64,000 nucleotides of DNA from Pontixanthobacter luteolus (GCF_009828095.1 NZ_WTYP01000001.1:310001-374000); one strand, 5' to 3'; positions 18,153-27,803 are shown, counted from the stretch's first letter. Notes: generated by a model not told the origin, from the letters alone. Numbers and translations are program-made.

Positions 18153-19580
18153 ATGACTGAGGCGAAAGCCAAATTTGACGAGATGTTTGATGCCGACGGA
18201 TCCGTTCGTCCGGCATATGCGGGCTATTGCGAATGGTTCGACCAGCAAGATCAAAGCTGGTTGAAGCGCAAGCATGGAGAGGCTGAAAGCAGCTTTCGCA
18301 AAACAGGCATCACCTTCAACGTATACGGCGAGGACGAGGCTGAAGAACGGCTGATTCCGTTCGACATGGTGCCGCGCACCATCAGCGCGAACGAATGGCG
18401 CCGTCTCACCCGCGGGATCGAACAGCGGGTTAGCGCGCTAAACGCGTTTATCTACGATCTTTATCACCGGCAGGAAATCCTGCGCGCGGGCCGCATTCCG
18501 ACCCGGCTGTTCCGCGACAATGCGGCATGGCTTCAGCAGATGGTCGGGTTCACCCCGCCAGGCAAAGTCTACACCCACATCGTCGGGATCGATCTGGTCC
18601 GGACCGGCCCGGACGAATGGTACGTGCTGGAAGATAACGCCCGAACCCCGTCGGGGGTGAGCTACATGCTCGAAAACCGTGAAACGATGATGGCGATGTT
18701 CCCTGAACTGTTCTCGCAGGTGCAGGTTGAACCCGTCTCGACCTATCCGCGCCAACTGGCCAAAAGCCTTGCTGCGTGCGCGCCGCCAGCTTGCAATGGC
18801 AAGCCCAACGTGGCCGTGCTTACGCCGGGTATCTACAACAGCGCCTATTTCGAACACGCTTTCCTCGCCGACCAGATGGGTGCCGAACTCGTCGAGGGCA
18901 GCGATCTGCGCGTAATCGACGGGCGGGTGCAGATGCGGACCACGCACGGCTTTGAACCGGTCGATGTGATCTACCGCCGCGTTGATGATGAATTCCTCGA
19001 TCCGCTATCCTTCAACAAGGACAGCATGCTTGGTGTCCCGGGGATCATGGATGTCTATCGGTCCGGCGGCATAACAATCGCAAATGCACCGGGAACCGGG
19101 GTCTGCGACGACAAGGCCGTGTACAGTTTCATGCCCGAAATCGTCGAATTTTATACGGGTGAGAAGCCGCTGCTACCCAATGTGCAGACATGGCGATGTT
19201 CGGACAAGGACAGCCTTGGCTATGTGCTCGACAATCTCGAGGAACTGGTTGTCAAGGAAGTCCACGGCTCCGGCGGTTACGGTATGCTGATCGGCCCGAC
19301 CGCATCCAAGAAGGAAATCGCTGCCTTCCGCAAGAAGCTGCAAGCAACGCCTGACAATTACATCGCGCAACCAACCCTGGCGCTGTCCACGACCCCGATC
19401 TTCACGAAAAAAGGGTTGGTGCCGCGCCATGTCGATTTGCGCCCCTATGTCCTCGTTTCGCCCAAAGGTGTTGATATCACCCCAGGCGGTCTGACGCGTG
19501 TTGCGTTGAAAGAAGGCTCGCTGGTGGTCAATTCCAGCCAAGGCGGCGGGACCAAGGATACTTGGGTGCTGAAAGACTGA
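18153..19580 (+). CDS. Circularly permuted type 2 ATP-grasp protein
   Basis: The protein of about 475 residues is the permuted ATP-grasp family: RTGPDEWYVLEDNARTPSG (substrate/ATP site), VKEVHGSGGYGMLIGP (glycine-rich loop) and PRHVDLRPYVLV. ATP-grasp enzymes join a carboxylate to an amine through acyl phosphate; the product of this family is not established. It opens the conserved Anbu gene set, followed by alpha-E and transglutaminase genes. The ATG at 18153 is preceded by a GGGGG run; a longer open frame upstream lacks family similarity. Confidence 0.9.
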   Translation: MTEAKAKFDEMFDADGSVRPAYAGYCEWFDQQDQSWLKRKHGEAESSFRKTGITFNVYGEDEAEERLIPFDMVPRTISANEWRRLTRGIEQRVSALNAFIYDLYHRQEILRAGRIPTRLFRDNAAWLQQMVGFTPPGKVYTHIVGIDLVRTGPDEWYVLEDNARTPSGVSYMLENRETMMAMFPELFSQVQVEPVSTYPRQLAKSLAACAPPACNGKPNVAVLTPGIYNSAYFEHAFLADQMGAELVEGSDLRVIDGRVQMRTTHGFEPVDVIYRRVDDEFLDPLSFNKDSMLGVPGIMDVYRSGGITIANAPGTGVCDDKAVYSFMPEIVEFYTGEKPLLPNVQTWRCSDKDSLGYVLDNLEELVVKEVHGSGGYGMLIGPTASKKEIAAFRKKLQATPDNYIAQPTLALSTTPIFTKKGLVPRHVDLRPYVLVSPKGVDITPGGLTRVALKEGSLVVNSSQGGGTKDTWVLKD

Positions 19581-19611
19581 TGGTGCTGACCTGTCCGATC
19601 GGAGGCCGCTC

Positions 19612-20559
19612 ATGCTAGGCCGCACAGCCAACGGGTTGTTCTGGATGTTCCGTTATCTTGAGCGGGCCGAGAACACGGCGCGCTTGCTGGATGCTGGCCT
19701 GCGCATGGCGTTGACGCGGGATCACACCTCTGCGCGGGAGGAATGGCGTTCGCTCATCGGGGCATCGGGCCAGCAGGCTTCCTTCGATGCGAAATATGAT
19801 GGCGACTTCACCGGATCCAACGTGTGGAATTTCATTCTTCGCGACAAGGAAAACAGCGCCAATATCCTGAGCACTTTCGAACAGGTCCGCACAAACGCGC
19901 GGATGGTTCGCAATACGATCAGCAGCGAAGTCTGGGAAGCGATCAACGAAAGCTGGATGAACCTGGAATCGCAGCTGAAGCGTCCTGTGGCGCAGGGCAA
20001 TCTGGGCAAAGTTGTCGGCGATGTCAGGCGCGCGGGCACGCTCGTGCACGGCGCGATGGCGGGCACGATGCTGCGCGATTCCGGGTTCCATTTCGCGCGC
20101 GCCGGGACTTTCGTCGAACGTGCCGACAGCGTCGCGCGTATCCTCGACATCAAGTATTATCTGCTGCTGCCTTCGCTGACCTATGTCGGGTCCAGCCTGG
20201 ATACCAGCCAATGGGACAACGTGCTGCGGTCCGTATCAGGCGACAGGGCCTATCGCTGGCTCAATGCCGGTGAAATCGATGCCCGCGGTATCGTTGAATT
20301 TCTGGTTCTGGACGAACGTTTTCCGCGGAGCCTGGCGTTCTGCCACTCGGCGCTGCGCGATGATCTGGCCTCGCTGGCCAAGCTTCATCATGCGCAAGGT
20401 GCCTGCAACGAATTGATGCGTGAGGCTGACATGATCATGACCGACACCACTATCGATGACATCTTCGAGAAGGGGCTTCACGAATTCCTGATCGAATTCG
20501 TCAATCGCAACTCGTCCATCGCGGCTGCTATTGCCGAAGATTACCGGTTTACGGCGTGA
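19612..20559 (+). CDS. Alpha-E domain protein
   Basis: The 315-residue all-helical protein has the N-terminal motif LGRTANGLFWMFRYLERAEN typical of the alpha-E family (also known as DUF403). These proteins occur almost always beside the permuted ATP-grasp protein and a transglutaminase-like protein, and probably form a complex with the ATP-grasp partner. It starts 31 bases after the ATP-grasp stop. No catalytic motif is visible. Confidence 0.92.
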   Translation: MLGRTANGLFWMFRYLERAENTARLLDAGLRMALTRDHTSAREEWRSLIGASGQQASFDAKYDGDFTGSNVWNFILRDKENSANILSTFEQVRTNARMVRNTISSEVWEAINESWMNLESQLKRPVAQGNLGKVVGDVRRAGTLVHGAMAGTMLRDSGFHFARAGTFVERADSVARILDIKYYLLLPSLTYVGSSLDTSQWDNVLRSVSGDRAYRWLNAGEIDARGIVEFLVLDERFPRSLAFCHSALRDDLASLAKLHHAQGACNELMREADMIMTDTTIDDIFEKGLHEFLIEFVNRNSSIAAAIAEDYRFTA

Positions 20560-20563
20560 TCCG

Positions 20564-21379
20564 ATGAGACTGTCGATCCGCCATACCACCCAGTACCGCT
20601 TCAAGGAGCCGGTTGTTCACGCGCTCCAGCGTCTGCGCCTCACGCCCAAGGCGACACAGGGCCAGAAAATCATCGACTGGAAGATGTCGTATGAAAATGC
20701 GCAGAAGGAGCTGGAATATGATGACCAGCACTTCAACACAGTGACTTTGGTTTCGGTCAATCAAGGTGCCAAGGACGTCGTGGTGCAATGCGAAGGACTT
20801 GTCGACACCGAAGACAATGCCGGGGTGATCGGCCAGCATGCGGGCAACCTACCCTTGTGGAGCTTTACCGGGCAGACACGGCTGACTAAGCCCGGACCGG
20901 AACTGAAACGTTTCATCCGCGATGTCAGCAGCACCGGCGAGACGGGCCTGGACGCGCTCCATGCCCTGTCCGATCATATTCGCAGTGATGTTGAATACCG
21001 CACCGGCGAAACTGGGGTTCACACCACTGCAGAAGACGCAGTGAAGCTGGGCCGCGGTGTCTGTCAGGATCACGCGCACATCTTTATCGGCGCAGCGCGC
21101 GCGATGGACATCCCTGCACGGTATGTCAGCGGATATCTGATGATGAACGACCGGATCGATCAGGAAGCTACGCATGCCTGGGCAGAAGCCCACATAGACG
21201 GTCTGGGATGGGTCGGGTTCGACATATCCAACGGGATCAGTCCCGATCCGCGCTATGTACGGGTGGCGACCGGCCGGGATTACAACGATGCATCGCCGAT
21301 CACCGGTATCAGTTTTGGCACGCAGAGTGACGAATTGACGGTCGATGTCGCTGTTGAGCAGCAAACCATCCAGCAGTGA
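20564..21379 (+). CDS. Transglutaminase-like cysteine peptidase family protein
   Basis: The protein of about 271 residues has the transglutaminase core with catalytic Cys in GRGVCQDHAHIFIGAAR, His in ATHAWAEAHIDGLGW and Asp in GFDISNG. The N-terminal beta domain (MRLSIRHTTQYRFKEP) is typical of the family found next to alpha-E proteins. It may act as an amide hydrolase or ligase on peptides. It starts four bases after the alpha-E stop, so it is coupled. Cytoplasmic, with no signal peptide. Confidence 0.9.
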   Translation: MRLSIRHTTQYRFKEPVVHALQRLRLTPKATQGQKIIDWKMSYENAQKELEYDDQHFNTVTLVSVNQGAKDVVVQCEGLVDTEDNAGVIGQHAGNLPLWSFTGQTRLTKPGPELKRFIRDVSSTGETGLDALHALSDHIRSDVEYRTGETGVHTTAEDAVKLGRGVCQDHAHIFIGAARAMDIPARYVSGYLMMNDRIDQEATHAWAEAHIDGLGWVGFDISNGISPDPRYVRVATGRDYNDASPITGISFGTQSDELTVDVAVEQQTIQQ

Positions 21380-21405
21380 CGGGTCCATGCTCGAAGCAAT
21401 AGACC

Positions 21406-21421
21406 GCGCGCCGCGGCGCGC
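21406..21421. promoter_or_regulatory. 16-base perfect GC palindrome before anbu
   Basis: The sequence GCGCGCCGCGGCGCGC is a perfect palindrome located 26 bases after the transglutaminase stop and 88 bases before anbu. It has no T-run after it, so it is not a standard terminator. It could be an mRNA stem between coupled cistrons or a binding site. Low information content given the GC-rich genome. Confidence 0.4.
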
Positions 21422-21509
21422 CTAAGCGGTTTGCCATATATGACCTGCAAAATGATGCCCGCCGAACGCTGCGAAAGCGACAAGGGCGAGCAGATGAAGG
21501 ATTGAATAG

Positions 21510-22253
21510 ATGACGTACTGTGTTGGAATGATTCTGGACCAGGGGCTGGTGCTGATGAGCGACACGCGCACGAATTCCGGTGTCGACAACATTTCCGTAT
21601 TCAGCAAGATGTCGACGTGGCGCGTGCCCGGCGAACGGATCATCTCGGTAATGACCGCCGGCAATCTGGCGACGACCCAATCGGTGATAAGCCAGCTGGA
21701 AGAACGCACCAAGGCACCGGAAGACCGCGGAAATTCGCTGCTAAGGGCGCCAACAATGTTTCAGGTCGCATCTGAAATCGGCAAGCTGCTGCGTGCGACC
21801 ATTCAGGAAACACAGGATGAGAACGGCGCACGGGGCAAGGGCCGTTTCACCGCCTCGATCATTCTGGCAGGCCAGATCGCAGGAATGGAACCGCGACTTT
21901 TCATGATCTACCCGGAAGGGAATTTCATCGAGGCGAGCTTCGACACCCCTTTCTTCCAGATCGGCGAAACCAAGTATGGCCGCCCGATTATCTTGCGCGG
22001 TTATGACAAGACGATGAGCTTCGAAGATGCTGCGAAGCTGCTGATGGTTTCATTCGATTCCACGCTGAAGGCCAATCTGTCGGTCGGGCTGCCGCTTGAT
22101 CTGATGGTGGTCGAACGTGACAATTACGAACCGATCCACGAACGCCGCATCCATGCGGACGATGAGTATTTCCAGTCGATTTCGTCCAGGTGGGGCGACG
22201 CGCTCAGAACCGCATTCCATTCCCTGCCAGACTATAGTTTTAAATCGGAATAG
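21510..22253 (+). CDS. anbu: Anbu-type proteasome homologue
   Basis: The 247-residue protein is a beta-type proteasome-like Ntn hydrolase. After loss of Met1 the nucleophile is Thr1, with Asp17 (SDTRTNSG) and a lysine (FSKM) at the expected K33 place. Length and the gene set ATP-grasp/alpha-E/transglutaminase upstream identify Anbu rather than HslV, which is shorter and pairs with HslU. Anbu assembles into open helical rings; its substrates are unknown. AAGGA about ten bases upstream supports the start. The 130 bases before it contain a 16-base palindrome. Confidence 0.92.
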   Translation: MTYCVGMILDQGLVLMSDTRTNSGVDNISVFSKMSTWRVPGERIISVMTAGNLATTQSVISQLEERTKAPEDRGNSLLRAPTMFQVASEIGKLLRATIQETQDENGARGKGRFTASIILAGQIAGMEPRLFMIYPEGNFIEASFDTPFFQIGETKYGRPIILRGYDKTMSFEDAAKLLMVSFDSTLKANLSVGLPLDLMVVERDNYEPIHERRIHADDEYFQSISSRWGDALRTAFHSLPDYSFKSE

Positions 22254-22432
22254 ATCGGCTGAGTAATGAACGCAGGTTTGTTTACTTAGTTATTTTGCGT
22301 ATCTTTGATCCAATATGGATTAACCCGATTATCCGGTGGCGCGAAAATTGTTCAATATTTACAGACCATAATACTCCAATGCGGTATTGATACGGAGTGC
22401 GCAAAATTGCCTAGTTCGGCATGATTGCATCC
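22254..22432 (+). other. AT-rich intergenic region between anbu and the FixJ-like gene
   Basis: This 179-base gap is clearly richer in A+T than the surrounding genes (for example TTTACTTAGTTATTTT near 22280). It contains no open frame of note. It probably holds the promoter of the response-regulator gene. I cannot assign exact -35 and -10 boxes, and see no terminator with a T-run after anbu. Confidence 0.4.
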
Positions 22433-23059
22433 ATGACAGATCGTATCACACTCCATATCGTCGACCCGGTAAGCCGGGTCAGGGCAGAAATTGCCAGTGT
22501 TGTATTTGACCTTGGCTATCATGCCGAAGTTTATGCAAATATTGCTGAAGTAACCGAACGCCCGCCGCGCAGCGGTATCTTGATAATGCGCGATGATCCG
22601 TTACTCGGCGGGATCGAGGGGCTTGTTCAGAAGCTTTCCGACAAAGGTGTCTGGTTGCCGATCATCGCCACCGGAGATGATCCAGGCCCGCATGAGGTGG
22701 TCAGCGCGATGAAGGCGGGTGCGCTCGACTATATCCAGATGCCGATTGATCATGCCCGGCTGGATATGACGCTCGGCAAGTTGAGCGGAGAGGCGGAAAC
22801 CTATGCCCGGTCACGCCGCCGAATGATCGAGGCACGCGACCGCATTTCCAATTTGTCAAAACGGGAAGGGGAGGTTCTCGACTGGCTGGCGCGCGGATGC
22901 AGCAACAAGGTGATCGCCCGCGAACTGGCAATCAGCCCCCGTACGGTTGAAATTCACCGGGCCAACATGATGACCAAGCTGGGGGCACGGCACGCAGCCG
23001 AAGCTGTCAGGGTGAAACTGGAGGCGCAGATAGAGATCGCACCCGGCATCGCCAGTTGA
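22433..23059 (+). CDS. FixJ-like response regulator with degenerate receiver and LuxR-type HTH
   Basis: The protein of about 208 residues has an N-terminal receiver-like fold and a C-terminal LuxR/GerE helix-turn-helix (LSKREGEVLDWLARG, SNKVIARELAISPRTVEIHRANMMTKL). In the receiver, the usual acidic pair is reduced to one Asp (HIVDPV) and the position of the phospho-accepting Asp appears to be Met 52 (GILIMRDDP), while the late K (YIQMPIDH) is also missing. It therefore looks like a pseudo-receiver that is not phosphorylated in the ordinary way. No histidine kinase is adjacent. The AT-rich 179-base upstream gap probably holds its promoter. The alternative start is 22421. Confidence 0.85.
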   Translation: MTDRITLHIVDPVSRVRAEIASVVFDLGYHAEVYANIAEVTERPPRSGILIMRDDPLLGGIEGLVQKLSDKGVWLPIIATGDDPGPHEVVSAMKAGALDYIQMPIDHARLDMTLGKLSGEAETYARSRRRMIEARDRISNLSKREGEVLDWLARGCSNKVIARELAISPRTVEIHRANMMTKLGARHAAEAVRVKLEAQIEIAPGIAS

Positions 23060-23066
23060 CCGATTA

Positions 23067-23729
23067 TCAACGGCAGAAATTGCCGCCGGTGACCTCCAGA
23101 TGGAAATGATCGCGGTGCGCGGCGTTATATTCGGGGCCCAGAACAGTCCCGAAACGCTTGCAGGCGCTGCCATGAATGGTGCGCAGGAACTTCCGTTCTG
23201 CGCTCGTCCCACCGTCCCAGTCGCTGCGCACTTCTATCCGGCGGCCGTCCGCGAGTATGAATGCGGCAATGTCGATTGCTTCGGCTTTGGAATGGGCCGA
23301 CCGTTTGTTCGATCCGGCAATATTTCGGCAGGCATAACTGCCCAATGTTTCGATCCGGACAAGCTCGCTACCGAGAATTTGCCGAGCCGCACGGTCCACC
23401 CCGAAGCGCGCCCAACCGGCAAAGCTGTTGGCGGTGGGGCAGGTGACTGCACCAATGTTGGTGAGCGTGAAACGCGCATCGTCACCGCCGATCTGCTGCA
23501 TGTTCACGGCATTCAGTGTTGAGCATCCGGCACCGTAATACCTGTCAGGCACAGCCTCGAACACCGAACCGGTCCGGTTCAGCCGCGCGATACATTGGCC
23601 TGCGGCAGGGGATGCGGCGAATGTCCCTGTGTTTGAAACGCGCGGCGCCTCAGCCTCGCGGGACCCGGGCACCATGTTGCACGCGCTGACCAGCGCCGCC
23701 ATGGTGAATAAGAAAACTGCCCGAAACAT
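23067..23729 (-). CDS. Extensin-like family protein
   Basis: The 220-residue protein has an N-terminal signal with a lipobox-like VSAC, a short linker, and the extensin-like C-terminal domain, with regularly placed cysteines (QCIARL, AGCSTLNAV, VTCPTAN, YACRN, SACKRFG, FCR) and histidine/aspartate motifs (SAHSKAEAIDIAAF, HRDHFHLEV) that resemble LAS/M15-type zinc peptidases. It may act on peptidoglycan. Convergent with the regulator gene; seven bases separate them. Confidence 0.85.
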   Translation of the reverse strand: MFRAVFLFTMAALVSACNMVPGSREAEAPRVSNTGTFAASPAAGQCIARLNRTGSVFEAVPDRYYGAGCSTLNAVNMQQIGGDDARFTLTNIGAVTCPTANSFAGWARFGVDRAARQILGSELVRIETLGSYACRNIAGSNKRSAHSKAEAIDIAAFILADGRRIEVRSDWDGGTSAERKFLRTIHGSACKRFGTVLGPEYNAAHRDHFHLEVTGGNFCR

Positions 23730-23789
23730 GCGGGGTATTTTTGCGCAAACTTGGTTAACACAAGCCTAAGCCGGGCGCGTTTGGGCCGA

Positions 23790-24161
23790 TCAATCGGGCG
23801 CTTCGACTTGCTCCCACAGCTCAATCTTGATGCCATCAGGGTCCAGGATCCAGGCAAACTTACCGTAACCTTCATCCGCGCTGTCCAGTATTTCGACGCC
23901 GCGCTCTTTCAGCAGGGCCGTGAAACCATCCAGATCGTCGACCCGCAAGTTGATCATGAACCCGCCTTTGCCGGGCTTGATATATTTGTCCTCTGCGAAA
24001 TGGCTGATCAGCGAATAGGGCCTGTCACCGGGTTCTTCCGACCAGTTGAGCTGAGGCCCGTAATCACCATCCAGTCCCAGCTTCTCGCGGTACCATGTCC
24101 GCGTGGCTTCGGGATTTTCCACGACGTAGAACACGCCGCCCAGACCAGTGATTTTTGCCAT
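23790..24161 (-). CDS. VOC family protein (glyoxalase/dioxygenase fold)
   Basis: The 123-residue protein has two beta-alpha-beta-beta-beta modules of the vicinal oxygen chelate fold (FYVVENPEATRTWYREKLGL and INLRVDDLDGFTALLKERG) and the C-terminal DPDGIKIELWEQ. Members include glyoxalase I and resistance proteins; the substrate is not predictable. The start follows the putP stop directly, so the two are probably co-transcribed. Confidence 0.85.
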   Translation of the reverse strand: MAKITGLGGVFYVVENPEATRTWYREKLGLDGDYGPQLNWSEEPGDRPYSLISHFAEDKYIKPGKGGFMINLRVDDLDGFTALLKERGVEILDSADEGYGKFAWILDPDGIKIELWEQVEAPD

Positions 24162-25619
24162 TTAGCCCTCCTTCGGACGGGTCGCTGCGCTGACCGCGAC
24201 GATCGCAATCCATGCAGCGATGAACCCCGGGATGATCTCGTAGACGCCTTCGCCGCCAAGGAAGCTACCATTCCAGCCCAGCGAAATCCATGCGATCACT
24301 ACGGCGGCGCCGGAGATCAGGCCGGCCAGCGCGCCCGAGCCGGTCATTCTGTTCCATGTCAGAGAGAGAATGATCAGCGGCCCGAATGCAGCACCGAACC
24401 CGGCCCATGCATTGGATACAAGGCCGAGAACCTGGCTGTCAGGGTCGCTAGCAATCACGATTGCGGCGAGAGCCACCAGCAGCACGCATATACGCCCGAT
24501 GTTCACGGATTCGCGCTCGCTCGCGTTCTTGCGCAGGAACAGGCGGTAGAAATCCTCTGTCAGCGATGATGAGGCCACCAGCAGCTGGGAACTGATTGTG
24601 CTCATGATTGCGGCAAGCAGCGCGGCAAGCAGGAACCCGGTGATCAGCGGGTGGAACAGCAGGTTGGCGAGGACGATGAAGATCGTTTCCGGATCGTCGA
24701 CCGTCATACCGTTCGCCTCGATATAGGCGCGGCCGGCGATACCCACGCCAATCGCGCCGATCAGCGACACGCCCATCCAGCTCATGCCGATATTGCGGGC
24801 AACACGCACGTCAACGATGCTGCGCACAGCCATGAAGCGCACGATAATGTGCGGCTGGCCGAAATAGCCCAGGCCCCATGTGACCGCACTGAGAAACCCG
24901 ATCACGCTCAGCCCGCCGAACAAAGTCAGATAGTCCGGTCCGGTCGCCTGCACTGCTGCGTTCAGGTCCACCCCGCCGCTGAGAACGACGGCAGGCATCA
25001 GGACCAGCGCGACCACCATAATGCAGCCCTGCACGAAGTCGGTCAGGCTGACGGCCAGAAAGCCGCCGACCATGGTGTATGCAAGAACGACGCCGGCGGT
25101 AAGCCAGATGCCGAGCATGTAGTCGCTGATGCCGACGTCTCCGAACAGGCTCGCGAAGCTGGTTTCAAACAGTTTGCCGCCGCCAACCAAGCCAGCTGCG
25201 GTGTAGACAGAGAAGAAGGTGACGATGATGATCGCAGCGGTAACGCGCAGTGCGATTGCCTTGTCCGGGAAGCGGTTGGCCAGGAATTGCGGAATCGTCA
25301 GCGCGTTCCCCAGTTCCTCCGTCTGCTTTCGCAGGCGCGGGGCCACGATCCACCAATTGAAGAATGCGCCGACAAACAGACCGATCCCGATCCATGCCTC
25401 GACAAGTCCGGCCGCATAAAGCGCGCCCGGCAGCCCGAGCAGGAGCCAACCCGACATATCGGACGCGCCGGCGGAAAGAGCTGCGACGGCGGGGTGCAAA
25501 TTGCGCCCGCCCAGCAAATAGCCCTCGCTGTCGTCAGTGGATTTGCGCCAGGCGTACAATCCGATGGCGATCATCAGAATGAAATAGCCGGCGAGTGAAA
25601 TATAAGTCCCTGTCTGCAT
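24162..25619 (-). CDS. putP: Sodium/proline symporter
   Basis: The 485-residue membrane protein has about 13 hydrophobic segments and SSS-family motifs: GGRNLHPAVAALSAGASDMSGW near the N-terminus (the PutP substrate/sodium region), the conserved WGLGYFGQPHIIVRFMA, and SSQLLVASSSLTEDFY. It imports proline with sodium across the inner membrane. Its neighbours proA, proC and proB lie just downstream in the window, so uptake and synthesis genes for proline are clustered. Confidence 0.9.
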   Translation of the reverse strand: MQTGTYISLAGYFILMIAIGLYAWRKSTDDSEGYLLGGRNLHPAVAALSAGASDMSGWLLLGLPGALYAAGLVEAWIGIGLFVGAFFNWWIVAPRLRKQTEELGNALTIPQFLANRFPDKAIALRVTAAIIIVTFFSVYTAAGLVGGGKLFETSFASLFGDVGISDYMLGIWLTAGVVLAYTMVGGFLAVSLTDFVQGCIMVVALVLMPAVVLSGGVDLNAAVQATGPDYLTLFGGLSVIGFLSAVTWGLGYFGQPHIIVRFMAVRSIVDVRVARNIGMSWMGVSLIGAIGVGIAGRAYIEANGMTVDDPETIFIVLANLLFHPLITGFLLAALLAAIMSTISSQLLVASSSLTEDFYRLFLRKNASERESVNIGRICVLLVALAAIVIASDPDSQVLGLVSNAWAGFGAAFGPLIILSLTWNRMTGSGALAGLISGAAVVIAWISLGWNGSFLGGEGVYEIIPGFIAAWIAIVAVSAATRPKEG

Positions 25620-25700
25620 GCCGCGCGCCCTAACAGCCCCGGCGGCTCATGGCCACCGGAGCGCGAGGGCAGTGTGCTCCTGTCTTACAACGGGTTTGCG

Positions 25701-26963
25701 TTACGGGCGGGTCTGGCCCTGACCGTGAACGATGTATTTGAAGCTCGTCAGCTGTTCCAGGCCGACCGGTCCGCGCGCGTGCATTTTACCGGTAGCGATA
25801 CCGATTTCTGCGCCCATACCGAACTCGCCCCCGTCAGAGAACTGCGTCGAAGCGTTGTGCATGACCACGGCGCTATCGACGGCGGTCAGGAATTGCCGCG
25901 CTGCGTCATCGTCTTCGGTAAGAATGGCATCGGTATGGCCGGACGAATGTTCCGACACGAATTCGATCGCTTCTTCCAGGCCGCTGACAATTTTTACCGA
26001 TGCGATGGAATCGAGATATTCGGTACCGAAGTCGCTTTCATCGGCAGGCTTGATCCGGCTGTCGGCTGCAACCGATGCCTCGTCACCGCGCAGCTCGCAA
26101 TCAGGCATTTTGTCGGCGAGCTTGGGCAGGAAATCACCTGCAATCGCGCTGTCGACGACGATGCTTTCAGTTGCGCCGCATACGCCGGTGCGGCGAAGCT
26201 TCGCATTGCGGATGATCTCCAGAGCCTTGTCTTGATCGGCCTTGGCATGGACATAGCTGTGGCAGTTTCCGTCCAGATGCAAAAGCGTCGGGACCTTGGC
26301 GCGGTCACGCACGAGTTCCACCAATCCACGTCCGCCGCGAGGGATGACGAGATCGACGTAATCAACCGCTTCGAGCAGTTCGGCGACCGCTTCCCGGCTG
26401 GTGGTGGGCACGGTCTGGACCGCATCCTCCGGCAAACCGGCAGCTTTCAGGCCTGCTTGCATGCACGCGACGATTTCGCGGGTCGAGTGACGGCTTTCGG
26501 AACCCCCGCGCAGGATCACGGCGTTGCCCGATTTCAGGCATAGCGCGCTGGCATCTGCGCCGACATTGGGGCGCGATTCGTAAATCATGCCGATCACCCC
26601 GATAGGGACGGCCACGCGTTCGATCGACAGACCGTTGGGCCGCTCGAAAGTGGCGAGCTTGCGGCCGACCGGATCGGGCAATTCAGCAATCTCTTCCAGC
26701 GCCTTGGCAATACCTTCGATGCGCTCTTCGTTCAGCATAAGGCGGTCGATGAAGGAATCAGGTTTGCTCCCGCGAACTTCCTCCACGTCCATACGGTTAG
26801 CCTCAAGCAATTGCGGCATTGCCTTGCGCAGGGCGTTGGCGGCTTCGGTCAATGCTCTATTCTTCGCATCGGTGGTCGCGCCGATCAGCTGGCGCGCTGC
26901 CTGTTTGGCGCGCTTGCCCAGATCTGTAATCGTCGCTGTCTGGTCGAATGTCTGCACGTTCAT
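25701..26963 (-). CDS. proA: Glutamate-5-semialdehyde dehydrogenase (gamma-glutamyl phosphate reductase)
   Basis: The 420-residue protein is ProA: the NAD(P)-binding [14 protein letters not shown], the catalytic cysteine in [12 protein letters not shown], and [17 protein letters not shown]. It reduces glutamyl phosphate, made by ProB, to the semialdehyde that cyclises to pyrroline-5-carboxylate. It is 63 bases downstream of proC on the same strand, suggesting a proC-proA transcript. Confidence 0.97.
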   Translation of the reverse strand: MNVQTFDQTATITDLGKRAKQAARQLIGATTDAKNRALTEAANALRKAMPQLLEANRMDVEEVRGSKPDSFIDRLMLNEERIEGIAKALEEIAELPDPVGRKLATFERPNGLSIERVAVPIGVIGMIYESRPNVGADASALCLKSGNAVILRGGSESRHSTREIVACMQAGLKAAGLPEDAVQTVPTTSREAVAELLEAVDYVDLVIPRGGRGLVELVRDRAKVPTLLHLDGNCHSYVHAKADQDKALEIIRNAKLRRTGVCGATESIVVDSAIAGDFLPKLADKMPDCELRGDEASVAADSRIKPADESDFGTEYLDSIASVKIVSGLEEAIEFVSEHSSGHTDAILTEDDDAARQFLTAVDSAVVMHNASTQFSDGGEFGMGAEIGIATGKMHARGPVGLEQLTSFKYIVHGQGQTRP

Positions 26964-27026
26964 AGGTAATCCCTGGTCTGTTTCCCGCTCATGGGGGAAA
27001 TATTGAAAGCTGTCATCTGGCTGCGA

Positions 27027-27803
27027 TTATCGCAGTTCGACGGCGCGGCGGTATGCCGCGTCGAGCGTGGCGGTGATCAGGCGGGTGAAGTCTTCGCTGC
27101 CGTTCAAGGCGCCTAGACCGGCCTGAGTGGTGCCATTCTTGCTGGTCACCGAATTTCGCATTTCTTCCAGCGGCCCGCCATCTTCCACTGCCATCGCAAT
27201 GGTTCCGCCCATTGTTTCCAGAACGAGCTGGCGTGCCTCGTGTTCCGCAAAACCAAGGCCAATTGCTGCCTCGACATAGGCGCGGGCCATCTCAAACACG
27301 TATCCCGGGCCTGATCCGGCAACTGCAGTCAGCCGGTCCAGCATATCTTCGTTGGCGACTTCGATGATCGATCCGGTCCGTTCCATCATGGCGGATGCGT
27401 GGGCCTTTTGCCCATCAGTGGCGCTGTCACTGGCGCACATCCCGCTCATCCCCCGGCCGATCGCTGCAGGAAGGTTGGGCATCACGCGAACCACCGGCTT
27501 GCCGCCGGAAGCTTTCGCGAGCCGCTCTATCGAACAACCAGCCGCGATTGAAAGCAGATACCCGTCATCCTGATACGCGTCTGCATATTGCGGAAGAATG
27601 TCGTCGATCTGCTGCGGTTTGACCGCAGCGATAACGACATCAAACTTGCGCCCCGCGAGATCATCTCGGCCAGCAACAAGTGTTGCTCCGTCGGGCGCGA
27701 TTTCCAGGCCCGGGTCGACAATGAAGAAGCTTTCTGGTCCGGAAAGCCAGTGCGTCAGCAGTGCTCCCCCCATCTTTCCGCATCCGATCAATAGTATATT
27801 CAA
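27027..27803 (-). CDS. proC: Pyrroline-5-carboxylate reductase
   Basis: The 258-residue protein has the Rossmann start ILLIGCGKMGGALL, IAAVKPQQIDDIL, the conserved RVMPNLPAAIGRGMSG and C-terminal SGPGYVFEMARA, MRNSVTSKNGTTQAGL. It performs the last step of proline synthesis. It is divergent from proB across an AT-rich 229-base gap, so the biosynthetic genes likely share that control region. Confidence 0.96.
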   Translation of the reverse strand: MNILLIGCGKMGGALLTHWLSGPESFFIVDPGLEIAPDGATLVAGRDDLAGRKFDVVIAAVKPQQIDDILPQYADAYQDDGYLLSIAAGCSIERLAKASGGKPVVRVMPNLPAAIGRGMSGMCASDSATDGQKAHASAMMERTGSIIEVANEDMLDRLTAVAGSGPGYVFEMARAYVEAAIGLGFAEHEARQLVLETMGGTIAMAVEDGGPLEEMRNSVTSKNGTTQAGLGALNGSEDFTRLITATLDAAYRRAVELR

